A DNA stretch of 32,285 nucleotides from Mariniblastus sp. (lineage in GTDB: Bacteria; Planctomycetota; Planctomycetia; Pirellulales; Pirellulaceae), in NCBI GenBank assembly GCA_029247405.1, contig JAQWLH010000051.1, positions 1 through 32,285 of the forward strand, read 5' to 3'. The position numbers and the translations under genes were made by a program. The stretch's first letter is position 1. Every line of letters starts with the position of its first letter. Positions 9,750 through 17,947 of the stretch are shown here, in pieces. Under the pieces are notes generated by a model. The model saw only the letters and a list, made by a program, of their open reading frames with translations, searched no databases and was not told the DNA's origin.

Positions 9750-12584
9750 TTACTGGCTGACATAGATTGCATCTCTGTCAGACGAAAGCCCGAATGTGTC
9801 GTCACTTTTAGCGTCGATCCCAAACAAAGCCTGACCTTCGGTCACCCCTTCAACGACAGCCACCCAGTCGATGGTTTCGTTGGCGCGAAGCTCACGGATC
9901 GTGCTGAATTCATATTGGCTGACCAACTTGACGTTTTTTTTACAATACAAATTTTTAAAGACGATTGAATTTGGAACAAGCAAACGCACATTGACGTTCT
10001 TAAGGGTTTGAGTTTGATTTTTATTCTGGACCGAAAATTGGATCTTTCCGGACTCACCCACACGAATATTTGGATCGAGCGTTTGAACATTGACTTCGAG
10101 ATCTCCTGCGGTCGGCCCATTATCTGCAGGGATCCCCATTCCACCGTTGGGTTGCTCTGTACCGAAATTGGGCTGGTCAATACTGCCCGCAGCATTCCCG
10201 TCCAGTGAGCCAACAGCGCCCACGCGAATCCGCAATGACTGGCTCGACCCCTGTTCAATAGCTGGAGTGGTTACCGTAAATGCAGTCAAAGCATTTGGGT
10301 CGATACTGAGTCCATCATATTCAATTTCGATCAGCTTCGTCGTTTTTGGCGCGATGGTTCCCAACTGAAGGAATAGTTCGTCATCAATGATTTTAAAGCC
10401 ATCTAAGAACTCTTTGGTCACTTGTCGCGGCCTAAGCGAGGGGGAAAATTTATTAATGAGTGTTACCCGTTCCAACGGAACGTTACCTGTGTTGGTAATT
10501 TTTGCCTCAACTAGAGTCGTGCTTTTGATTTCTGTCGGTCGACCACCAGACAGACGCATTTGCAGAACTGAACTTTGCGAGCCTTGACCATTGGCCCCCA
10601 TGCCCCCACCACCGAGATCAGCCACGGCCTCAAAGCAGCGACGCTCAATTTTTGGCTGCACTCCCTTGGCGGTCACTTCAACATCGAAGCATCGAGTCCC
10701 AGGAGCTTGAATATTCAGAGTGACGGGCAGTGAACTGGTTTCACCAAACTGCAGAATTTTTGGGGCCAAAGTAACTAAAACGGGATTACTCTGACCTGGC
10801 CAAACTAAGCCATTGTCATAGGTAATCTTGACACGCATGCTTTCAAGCGGCTCATCGCACTGGTTTTCCAGATTTAAATTGAATGTAACCGTGTCGCCCA
10901 CTTGAGCGCGAGTGGGTCCGTCAATGTTCAAGCCAATACACGGTAAAATTATTTCAGTTTCAGCACAGGCCTCGGTTTGAAGTCGATCAGTTGCACTGGC
11001 AACTTCGAAACACATTCCGACGTTCCCTCGTTTCTTGGACTTCATTGAAACATTGAGAACTTTGGGGGCACTTCCCGGTGCGATGTCGCCAAACTGCCAC
11101 TCAAAATTTCGACCATATTGAGTCGGCTTCGGATCACTCGAAATGTACTCGATTCCATCATCGAGGTTTTTTGTACTGACAACAACATCTCGAGCAATCT
11201 GATCCCCGGGATTGGTCACTTCGACGCGGTAGTTAAACGGCTCATTAAATTCTGCTTTTCGTGGACCGATCGCACGAATCGTCAGAGCTGGTGCGCTCCA
11301 AGTGATCGCCGTTAATCCACTTTCGACCACCAACTCCGGTTCACCAAAAACAGCGGGTCGAACAATATCAACTCGAATCTGGCTTGTCCCCGGGCTAAAC
11401 TGCCCCGCAGGCTGACGAATTTGAACGGTTGCCTTTCCATCCGACTTGGTTTTGGCGACGGCGGTTTTGCTGCCAGAAGGAGCGAATTCAGCTGGTGCCC
11501 CACCGACAATAGCATAACGAACCTCCCAACCTTTCAAGCCGCGACCATTATCTGCGCTGCTGACAACTGTTGTTAAAGGATAAACTGTTCCTGCCGTCGC
11601 TTGAGCCGGTACCGGGACCGACCACTGTCCGTCCACCCAGTGAATGATGGTGGAAGCACGTCGCTTATCCCAACCTTCGGCTTTAGGAGCGACGGCGGTG
11701 ATGTATGTTGTGCCTGATGACGCGGATGAAACACTGACAAAGGTCTGCCCTTTGGCCAGCTCAATATCATCAACTGGCGTAGGCGTTCCGCGACTTAGAA
11801 CGATTCTTTTTAGACCAGTTCGGCCCACAGCATATTGACCACTGAATTTTTTCGAAGTGGGGGGGATCAGTTTGTTAAAGCTCGGATGGTGCATTCCCCC
11901 AACCTCAACGATTTCCCCGACGCTGTTGTTGGAGAGCATCCACTGGAGCGGTTGATTTTTGACAAAAAACCCATCTCCCCCACAGATTCCCGCAAGAACT
12001 ACAACTTCACTTCCCACCGGCGCGACGATCCTCGATGGCGTCATAATAATTTGTCCACGCTCGCCGGGCGTCTTTCGAGCTGCTGGATCAGGAATCAAAC
12101 ATTTCTTTGGATTCTTACGGGTTCTATCAGAACCATCACAGGCAGGTGGGGTGGGGGGTTGTTGAAATGCCGGTTGATTTGAAGATCGCTGCGATGGAGA
12201 AGCTTGTCCTTGCCACTGTGACGCACCAACCCTAGGGGAGGGGGTGACCGGATTAGTCCGCACGACCGGTTGCGGTTGTGCGAATCCCTGCGGCTGGTAG
12301 GTAGGGCCAAGGCCAACGTAAGGTTGGGGCTGCATGAGCGGTTGACCAACTCGAGGCTGAGCAGAAGGGTAAAGGCCCAGATTGTTCCTCATCGCATTAC
12401 CCGGCCTAAGGATTTCGGCCGATTGCTGCGGAAGAAAGATCCCACGCCCCATGGGGTCAATTGCGGGAAGCCGTAATTGTGCGAGGCAGTCTTGCGGCAC
12501 ACCAAGCAAGATCAAGCTGACGATCAGGAACCATCGCTTTGCCAAATTTTGCCGAGTTTTGTTTTGCAATTCTAGTTTATTCAC
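9750..12584 (-). CDS. Secreted DUF11-repeat surface protein
   Basis: A 944-residue protein beginning at a GTG. A signal peptide covers about residues 15-35 (hydrophobic core, possible cleavage after CLA). Residues about 50-145 are Pro/Gln-rich and probably disordered. Residues about 175-320 and 325-425 look like bacterial Ig-like domains, the second resembling Big_1. Four DUF11-type beta-sandwich repeats follow at about 433-545, 550-652, 672-790 and 826-943, recognised by motifs of the kind VTNPGD / ITNTGN / VQNKNQ plus GxxIAPG-like turns. A Gly/Asn-rich linker separates repeats three and four. DUF11 arrays are typical of large envelope or extracellular proteins; a structural or adhesive role is an inference. 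No obvious Shine-Dalgarno site precedes the start. Confidence 0.9.
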   Translation of the reverse strand: MNKLELQNKTRQNLAKRWFLIVSLILLGVPQDCLAQLRLPAIDPMGRGIFLPQQSAEILRPGNAMRNNLGLYPSAQPRVGQPLMQPQPYVGLGPTYQPQGFAQPQPVVRTNPVTPSPRVGASQWQGQASPSQRSSNQPAFQQPPTPPACDGSDRTRKNPKKCLIPDPAARKTPGERGQIIMTPSRIVAPVGSEVVVLAGICGGDGFFVKNQPLQWMLSNNSVGEIVEVGGMHHPSFNKLIPPTSKKFSGQYAVGRTGLKRIVLSRGTPTPVDDIELAKGQTFVSVSSASSGTTYITAVAPKAEGWDKRRASTIIHWVDGQWSVPVPAQATAGTVYPLTTVVSSADNGRGLKGWEVRYAIVGGAPAEFAPSGSKTAVAKTKSDGKATVQIRQPAGQFSPGTSQIRVDIVRPAVFGEPELVVESGLTAITWSAPALTIRAIGPRKAEFNEPFNYRVEVTNPGDQIARDVVVSTKNLDDGIEYISSDPKPTQYGRNFEWQFGDIAPGSAPKVLNVSMKSKKRGNVGMCFEVASATDRLQTEACAETEIILPCIGLNIDGPTRAQVGDTVTFNLNLENQCDEPLESMRVKITYDNGLVWPGQSNPVLVTLAPKILQFGETSSLPVTLNIQAPGTRCFDVEVTAKGVQPKIERRCFEAVADLGGGGMGANGQGSQSSVLQMRLSGGRPTEIKSTTLVEAKITNTGNVPLERVTLINKFSPSLRPRQVTKEFLDGFKIIDDELFLQLGTIAPKTTKLIEIEYDGLSIDPNALTAFTVTTPAIEQGSSQSLRIRVGAVGSLDGNAAGSIDQPNFGTEQPNGGMGIPADNGPTAGDLEVNVQTLDPNIRVGESGKIQFSVQNKNQTQTLKNVNVRLLVPNSIVFKNLYCKKNVKLVSQYEFSTIRELRANETIDWVAVVEGVTEGQALFGIDAKSDDTFGLSSDRDAIYVSQ

Positions 12585-12709
12585 TGCACCGATCCATCAA
12601 AAGCCATAGGGTGTTGAGGTGGACAAGGATCTTCATTCGTGCCCAGGCGCGCAATACCACGGATGGAGAAACGTAGCACTTGGTTGAGAAGATGATGCTT
12701 TTTTTCCAC

Positions 12710-12773
12710 ATCGTTTGATAAGAAAAGACATCAACCCGACAACGATTAATCATCGTTTGCAGGTTTTAACGAT
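12710..12773. promoter_or_regulatory. Possible operator cluster, four ATCGTT/AACGAT hexamers
   Basis: ATCGTT at 12710-12715, AACGAT at 12741-12746, ATCGTT at 12752-12757 and AACGAT at 12768-12773. The middle pair forms a perfect 6-bp inverted repeat with a 5-nt spacer. The cluster lies 126-189 bp upstream of the GTG of the DUF11 gene, so it could be a regulator-binding region. No promoter could be assigned with confidence. Confidence 0.3.
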
Positions 12774-12865
12774 CTAAATCCCGAACGCCTGACTTAAACG
12801 ACAGACGCATTAAGATTCACCTCAGCCGAATTGCCGGCCATTGGACAAACCAATGCCAGCGGGCT

Positions 12866-12893
12866 GTCCCCAAAGAGGAGTCCCCAAAGAGGA
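12866..12893. repeat. Perfect 14-bp tandem duplication
   Basis: The unit GTCCCCAAAGAGGA occurs twice without a gap (12866-12879 and 12880-12893), just beyond the 3' end of the coiled-coil gene. It looks like a recent slippage duplication in non-coding sequence. Confidence 0.8.
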
Positions 12894-12939
12894 CCTTCAT
12901 TGCAGCTGGCTGATGTCTCCTGGCTTTCTCCCGAACAAG

Positions 12940-13629
12940 CTACTGAGTTACTTTTGAGGCCTTGGCCCCAAGTGCCTTTTTGCTTTTTGCCAGCTCAGCC
13001 TTGGCGACCTCCAGCTTACTTTTGGCAAGATCCAAATCAAATTGGCTGACTGAGCCATTGCGAAACAAACGATTGGCGACTTCGTATTCTTTGGATACGA
13101 TTTCAAGCCTTAACTTGGAGGCCTTAATGTTTTGGATTTTTCGCTGAGCCTCTGTGTCACTCTCAATCGCTTTCAATCGTGAAGCTGCAATATTCCGGAC
13201 CGCAATCATACGATCGAAGGTCACCTTTGCCACTGAACCATTTTCAAACAATCGCTTTGCGACTTCCAATTCTTCATTGCGATACTGCAGGATCAACTTG
13301 GCACGCAGGACCAAATTTCTTGGTGTCCGGGCCGGATCCATTAGATTGGAAAGTTGAATTATCGACAGATTCATTTCCAATTTTGCATCACGCAGGCTCT
13401 TTAAACTTGCCGAGCCACGCTCACTTAAACGGCGAACCATTTCAAATTTCTTCTTGGCATTTCTCGCGTCTTCCCGAGCCCTCGCAATGCTGACGGTTTG
13501 ATCTTGCATGTCTTGGACGCACCCAACAACTTCGTATCCGCTCATGCCCCCCGCGAAAAGAAAGAACGCAATCAAATTGATTCCAAGTCGACTCACCAAA
13601 CCGATCACAAGCCCACACCAAATATCCAC
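12940..13629 (-). CDS. Membrane-anchored coiled-coil protein with three HlyD/adaptor-like hairpin motifs
   Basis: About 229 residues. I place the start at GTG 13629 because GGAGG (13635-13639) lies 5 nt upstream; the in-frame GTG at 13635 overlaps that site. One hydrophobic segment at about residues 8-27 should anchor the N-terminus. The rest is highly charged, Ala/Lys/Glu-rich and helical. Three similar units recur about 60 residues apart: RRLSERGSAS (about 67), KRLFENGSVA (about 126) and NRLFRNGSVS (about 187), each flanked by long helices. This resembles the helical-hairpin tip of HlyD/RND membrane fusion proteins (L-x3-G-[SA]-[VI]-S), but I see no lipoyl or beta-barrel domain. It follows the 13642-14076 gene closely and is probably co-transcribed. 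Function unknown. Confidence 0.8.
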   Translation of the reverse strand: MDIWCGLVIGLVSRLGINLIAFFLFAGGMSGYEVVGCVQDMQDQTVSIARAREDARNAKKKFEMVRRLSERGSASLKSLRDAKLEMNLSIIQLSNLMDPARTPRNLVLRAKLILQYRNEELEVAKRLFENGSVAKVTFDRMIAVRNIAASRLKAIESDTEAQRKIQNIKASKLRLEIVSKEYEVANRLFRNGSVSQFDLDLAKSKLEVAKAELAKSKKALGAKASKVTQ

Positions 13630-13641
13630 CCACACCTCCGA

Positions 13642-14076
13642 TTAGTTTTGACTCCCATCGATGACGACCTCAGTGTTTTCGCTTGTCATGACATAACCCA
13701 CAATCTGATGGGGCGGTATTTTAAGAACTTTTGCAATGTAAATCTTGAAGGGGTCTTGTTTCTTCAACGGCCAAATAGGATTCGATCGAAAGTTGACATC
13801 ATTCTTTTGTCCAGGAGTTAATTTTAGCAGCCCTCGTTGTTCGACGTTGCGAATCTTGCACACGAATGGCCAGCCTTCGCTTTCAGAATCTGGATCTGCT
13901 CGATACCCCCAGCTGAGTTGACCTGAGATTCGTTGCTCCTCGTTCAGTTCCAACTGGTTTTCCAAAATCTCAAACTCAACCGTCGAGTGTCCAACCTGCG
14001 TTGCAACCGCCAAAAGGATCCCTATCAGCCCAATGAAGGCCAACATTTTCCGAAGACTTATTCGATTAAATTTCAT
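13642..14076 (-). CDS. Small membrane-anchored protein of unknown function
   Basis: A 144-residue protein with an ATG start and one hydrophobic segment at about residues 10-27, preceded by basic residues and an SLRKML stretch, a common opening of planctomycete signal-anchored proteins. The remainder is probably beta-rich (a GQLSWGYRADPDSESEGWPF region, then a C-terminal stretch with IPPHQIVGYVM) and should face the periplasm. I recognise no family. Its stop codon is 12 nt before the preferred start of the coiled-coil gene, with that gene's GGAGG site in between, so the two form an operon and may act together. Confidence 0.75.
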   Translation of the reverse strand: MKFNRISLRKMLAFIGLIGILLAVATQVGHSTVEFEILENQLELNEEQRISGQLSWGYRADPDSESEGWPFVCKIRNVEQRGLLKLTPGQKNDVNFRSNPIWPLKKQDPFKIYIAKVLKIPPHQIVGYVMTSENTEVVIDGSQN

Positions 14077-14261
14077 TCAAATCTTGCTTAAATAAACGAA
14101 GTGCATCCGTTTGCAGGAAGACGCCGATTCATAAAGGACGCGGTTCCCTGAAGGACACTTCTTGACGAGAGGGTTATACTATGGTGACTAGCACTAATGT
14201 GATTAACTGGTTTTTCCATCAGGCATCAACTTAATTCAATCCTATTCGATTCTAAAATCTC

Positions 14262-15230
14262 ATGAAAACCAATCCTGCTTATTCGTTAGTCTCATTCGTC
14301 CTCCTGTTGACGACGTTGCTGGTTACCCCAAATTTTGCACAGGACAACGCCAACAACGAACGAGAAAAAGCTGACTTGCCAGAATGTGACATCTTCTTGT
14401 TCGAAATCAAGCTTGCCCCAAACGGGACGTCCGTGACCGATGGGCAAAATATCACTGCGAGAAAGGGATATGAGAACCAGCCTTATTTCACGCCCGATTC
14501 AAAATCATTTCTGTTTTCACAGTCTGACGATTACCAAACCGACGTGTTCGAGTACTTCCTGGAATCGGGGGAAACCAAACGTATTACCAACTCAGCCAAC
14601 ATGGAGTTTTCACCTCAACCTTCTCCCGACAATCAGACCATTTCCTTTGTCACCGATGGCGAGGGTGCCAACCAAAGTATCTGGCACATCAAACGAGACA
14701 ATCTGACACCGCAATGGACTTTAGAGCATTTGGCAGAGCGCGAGCCAGTCGGCTATTACAGTTGGAACCACGGGACAGGTGATATTCTTTTTTGGTCACG
14801 CTATGGATTCAATGTTCGATTGTCACATGCAACTGACAAACCGACTCACTATGTGAGTGGGAATGCCGTCCCCTCTTCTCCGCAGATGATCCCCAACACC
14901 AACCATTTCAGTTTCCTCCACCGCCAAGGCAATGGGCAGGTGTGGATCAAAGAGCTGAATCCTGAAAACAAATCCATTCGCCCCCTGACGCCAGTTGTTG
15001 GAAACAATACACACTACGGCTGGGCACCCGACGGGACCATCATCATGATGGAAGGCACAGTGCTTCATCGCTGGCAAAAGAACGAATCGGGCACAAGAGC
15101 CTGGAATCGAGTTGCCGATCTAAAATCACAGGGCATCAAATCAGCCACGCGGGTAAATGTCAGTCCCGACGGTAATTGGCTGGCAATTGTCGGGATTGGT
15201 CATCAGGAATCCGAACCCAAAAATGAATAA
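14262..15230 (+). CDS. Secreted TolB-like (WD40-like PD40) beta-propeller protein
   Basis: A 322-residue protein with a clear signal peptide (hydrophobic core at about residues 9-22, probable cleavage after FAQ at residue 27). PD40-type repeats are visible: YFTPDSKSFLFSQSDDYQTD, then an SPQPSPDNQTISFVTDGEG segment, and later a WAPDGTIIMMEG and an NVSPDGNWLAIVG segment. The TolB-like propeller is a protein- or ligand-binding scaffold; no enzymatic residues are evident. The gene stands alone, divergent from the 14076 gene, with the next gene 160 bp downstream. Confidence 0.85.
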   Translation: MKTNPAYSLVSFVLLLTTLLVTPNFAQDNANNEREKADLPECDIFLFEIKLAPNGTSVTDGQNITARKGYENQPYFTPDSKSFLFSQSDDYQTDVFEYFLESGETKRITNSANMEFSPQPSPDNQTISFVTDGEGANQSIWHIKRDNLTPQWTLEHLAEREPVGYYSWNHGTGDILFWSRYGFNVRLSHATDKPTHYVSGNAVPSSPQMIPNTNHFSFLHRQGNGQVWIKELNPENKSIRPLTPVVGNNTHYGWAPDGTIIMMEGTVLHRWQKNESGTRAWNRVADLKSQGIKSATRVNVSPDGNWLAIVGIGHQESEPKNE

Positions 15231-15390
15231 TTTCTGGCCCGCACTAAATCAGCATCTTGATGCAACCGATTCAGTCGGTCCAAATGCCCACCAAAATCAC
15301 ACCATTACCACGCATTTTTGATTTGAATTCTCGGTTAATAAATTGGGAACTTACTTTAAAATCAACCATCTAATTGGCTGGAGGTTTTAC

Positions 15391-15966
15391 ATGGACGCAG
15401 TATGCATCAAGTGTGGTGGCGAAAAAAAAGAACCGATGAAGATGTGCGCCCACTGCCACATGCTACCTGAGACGCGAGCAGAAAGAATCCTGTCATTCGG
15501 GCTGTCGACCCAGTGCATCCGGCAGGAAAATGTCAAAAAAGCCAGCAAATACATCCACAAGAAGGGTAAACCGCCTAAACTTCACACCAAAGTCAGGGCC
15601 AAAGCCAAACAACTCGCCAAGGCATATCGTCAGCCGATTGACAGCTCAAAATCGATGGAATTTTCGGCCTCTTTTTTTGATTTCAATGATCTCGTGATCG
15701 ATGAAAGCTCTGAGGAAGTCTTGGACATTGTCGTTGTCCATACCATCGGCAAGCCAGCCGATGGTGATTTTGGTTCGATTTCAAAGGGAGCCACATATTT
15801 TGAGCACACCTGGACGATCGGTGTCGACATCGCACAATCCGAGGTCGATCGGTTTGCGGACCCCGACGGTGAACTTCACGTTTGGTTTCGTTGGCTTCAA
15901 GGGGAGTGGCAGCCCAAGTTCGTTTCAAAAAAAGAATTCGAACAACTGCGTGAACTCTCCCAATAG
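15391..15966 (+). CDS. Zinc-ribbon protein of unknown function
   Basis: A 191-residue cytosolic protein. The ATG at 15391 is chosen because GGAGG lies at 15380-15384, 6 nt upstream; a TTG 48 nt earlier in frame lacks such support. The N-terminus holds a zinc-ribbon-like set of four cysteines: C5-x2-C8 and C19-x2-C22 (CIKCGG and CAHCH). Residues about 30-75 are strongly basic and Lys-rich, which might contact nucleic acid. The C-terminal half is acidic and probably beta-rich (YFEHTWTIGVDI, HVWFRWLQGEWQPKF). I do not recognise the family. It converges on the esterase gene, 62 bp away. Confidence 0.8.
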   Translation: MDAVCIKCGGEKKEPMKMCAHCHMLPETRAERILSFGLSTQCIRQENVKKASKYIHKKGKPPKLHTKVRAKAKQLAKAYRQPIDSSKSMEFSASFFDFNDLVIDESSEEVLDIVVVHTIGKPADGDFGSISKGATYFEHTWTIGVDIAQSEVDRFADPDGELHVWFRWLQGEWQPKFVSKKEFEQLRELSQ

Positions 15967-16028
15967 GACAAAGACTTCTCCTCTCGAGATCATCAGAGTT
16001 CGGATGGCCAACTTGCGATCGCCCAACC

Positions 16029-17687
16029 TTATTTTGAATTCTGAAGAAAGCTCTCTGCCATTACCTCACCCAGGCGAACGACACCTTCGGTCCCAATCAC
16101 AAGTTTGCGGCGAGCGGGCAAATCAAAAGCTTTGATGTGAATTAAGCTCTGATCTCGCACAGCTAGATTCTCCAATGCCGACGTGACATCGATTGAGTTA
16201 ACTCGTTCATGGTCAGTTGGAAGTTGCTGACTAACAAACCAATCGAGTTTAGGTAATTCCAGATCTTTTCGGCATTGCCCAACGATGGACTCCAACCAGT
16301 CGGCAGCCTGTCTCCGATGTGGCCCAAAAGACGTATCATTTTCTCCCATATGATAGAAGACTCCAGCCAACTCAACTTCGTTACCGTTGGCTTGGATTTC
16401 CCGAATAGAATCTTTCACAAACGCGATAAAATCTGGATAGATATTTCGCGATTTCGCAACACTTCCCGCGGGCGTCCAATCAATGACCTGAGTTCCGCTA
16501 TGAGTGAACTTGGCAATCGCAATATTTTCTGGCGATTGATCTTGGAGTTTCGCACCAAAACTAAGTTCAGGTCCAAACGTGTCGTAATAACCGGCTGGCC
16601 CCAGCGGCTCCCACCCTCTCGATTTTTTAACGCCACCTCCAAGGCTGTATTTAAACGCGATCCCTTGATTGTTTTTGAGAAGCTGTTGGTCACTCGGGGA
16701 TTTGAGTTCTTGGATGAATGCGCGCTCTCCCTCCATATTTCGATGGCCGGCAAGAACAAACAATCGCACCTTGCTGCCTTGGGGGTAGGGCCACGACTTG
16801 AGTGGACGAGCTTTGACCGTCTTTATTCCGATCGAATCTAAGTAAGCGTCCGCGTAGTTAACCCCGTGCTCCAATTGACCAAGCGTTCCGTAATGGTAAT
16901 GCAGACCAACCGGTGAACCAATTTCAACCCCCACGTGTGATGTCGGAATGTACTCTGCCAGCGGATCAGATTTGGCAACCGACTTTTGACCTTGGCTGAT
17001 GGCGTACATTCGGGGTCTCAGATCCATCCCCCAAATTGTTTTGGTACACAACTCACCTATGTAAAACTTTAATTGGGGCACATTTAAGTCTTGTCGCCAC
17101 TTTTCGATAAACCTGGTTAAATTACGGCCATAATTCACCTTGTACGCTTCATCAAACATGTCGTTCTCCCCCTGGTGCCAAAAGAAGCCCTCGATCTGAT
17201 ATTTGATATTTTGTTCGTCCAACTCAGATAACGACGACTTGACCAAATCTAACGCCAAGGGATACATCTTGAACCCACTTGGATCGTCGGGATTCCAATC
17301 TCCCCCCAAGTGCGTACCACCTGCAGCACACTTGATGATTGCGATTGGAGCGGAAACATTCTGACCGACCTTTCGCGCAAAACTCAATTCCGGTCCAACG
17401 ATGCTGTTGACCGACACCAGATCAACCCAACCATTAGATTTCGTCTTGTTTTCGCGGCCAAGACAATACGAAAACTTAACTTCACTCTGCGGTTTCTCCA
17501 CTCCCACAAACGGCGGAAACTTTTGAATATCCTCAACTTTGGAATCCGACCCAACCATGTTTGACTGTCCCGCAAAGATAAATACCCGCGTTATCCTATC
17601 GTTGTCTTGAGCCGCGGCTTCGAATGCAAACAAGGCAGTTGACAGAAAGAATAAAAACAATGCCAGAATTGAAGTTTTAGATATCAT
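16029..17687 (-). CDS. Secreted tandem sialate O-acetylesterase-like (SASA/CE6) protein, second copy degenerate
   Basis: About 552 residues from the ATG at 17687, where a typical signal peptide begins (hydrophobic core, EAAAQ cleavage region); a GTG 51 nt upstream would add 17 basic residues. Two SGNH-type carbohydrate-esterase domains are present. The first has FAGQSNMVG with the nucleophile Ser (about residue 42), WHQGEND (170-176) and a GLHYHYGTLGQLEHG region supplying the His. The second repeats the layout, but the nucleophile motif reads AGHRNMEG (His-Arg instead of Gln-Ser) and the His-bearing C-terminal motif is lost; YHMGEND is kept. The first domain is likely an active deacetylase of extracellular polysaccharide, the second probably non-catalytic. 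Confidence 0.9.
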   Translation of the reverse strand: MISKTSILALFLFFLSTALFAFEAAAQDNDRITRVFIFAGQSNMVGSDSKVEDIQKFPPFVGVEKPQSEVKFSYCLGRENKTKSNGWVDLVSVNSIVGPELSFARKVGQNVSAPIAIIKCAAGGTHLGGDWNPDDPSGFKMYPLALDLVKSSLSELDEQNIKYQIEGFFWHQGENDMFDEAYKVNYGRNLTRFIEKWRQDLNVPQLKFYIGELCTKTIWGMDLRPRMYAISQGQKSVAKSDPLAEYIPTSHVGVEIGSPVGLHYHYGTLGQLEHGVNYADAYLDSIGIKTVKARPLKSWPYPQGSKVRLFVLAGHRNMEGERAFIQELKSPSDQQLLKNNQGIAFKYSLGGGVKKSRGWEPLGPAGYYDTFGPELSFGAKLQDQSPENIAIAKFTHSGTQVIDWTPAGSVAKSRNIYPDFIAFVKDSIREIQANGNEVELAGVFYHMGENDTSFGPHRRQAADWLESIVGQCRKDLELPKLDWFVSQQLPTDHERVNSIDVTSALENLAVRDQSLIHIKAFDLPARRKLVIGTEGVVRLGEVMAESFLQNSK

Positions 17688-17814
17688 TTGAAAGTTTGCT
17701 TTAGATTTTAAAAACACATGGGATCGCCGTTCGCTCACCGATAAATAAGTTCAAACAGTTTAGCCCGTTTACCCTCAACGTGTTGGCGCGACGACACAAT
17801 CTTTGAGCCACTTT

Positions 17815-17838
17815 AAAAAAACAATCCGGCTTTGATTG
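17815..17838 (-). terminator. Weak intrinsic terminator candidate after the ABC cluster
   Basis: Read on the minus strand, CAATC pairs with GATTG across a 7-nt loop and is followed by seven Ts (17821 to 17815). It lies about 110 nt past the stop of the ZnuA-like gene. The stem is short and AT-rich, so it is a candidate only. Confidence 0.3.
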
Positions 17839-17947
17839 AAATAAAAGGGCTCAGCTCATCCCAAAATCGTTGCCAACAATTCGAGCGTGCAGTGCCTCAA
17901 ATGCCTCTCTCGCGTGTCATATCAACCATTGCATAAGCAAGGTGGAA

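Larger units (their letters stand above)
12585..12939. other. 355-bp intergenic region upstream of the DUF11 gene
   Basis: No credible gene is seen here; the short frames are shadows. The region holds the upstream sequence of the leftward DUF11 gene and the downstream end of the coiled-coil gene. Notable content is a cluster of four ATCGTT/AACGAT hexamers (12710-12773) and a 14-bp tandem duplication (12866-12893), listed separately. No terminator with a strong stem and T-run is evident. Confidence 0.6.
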
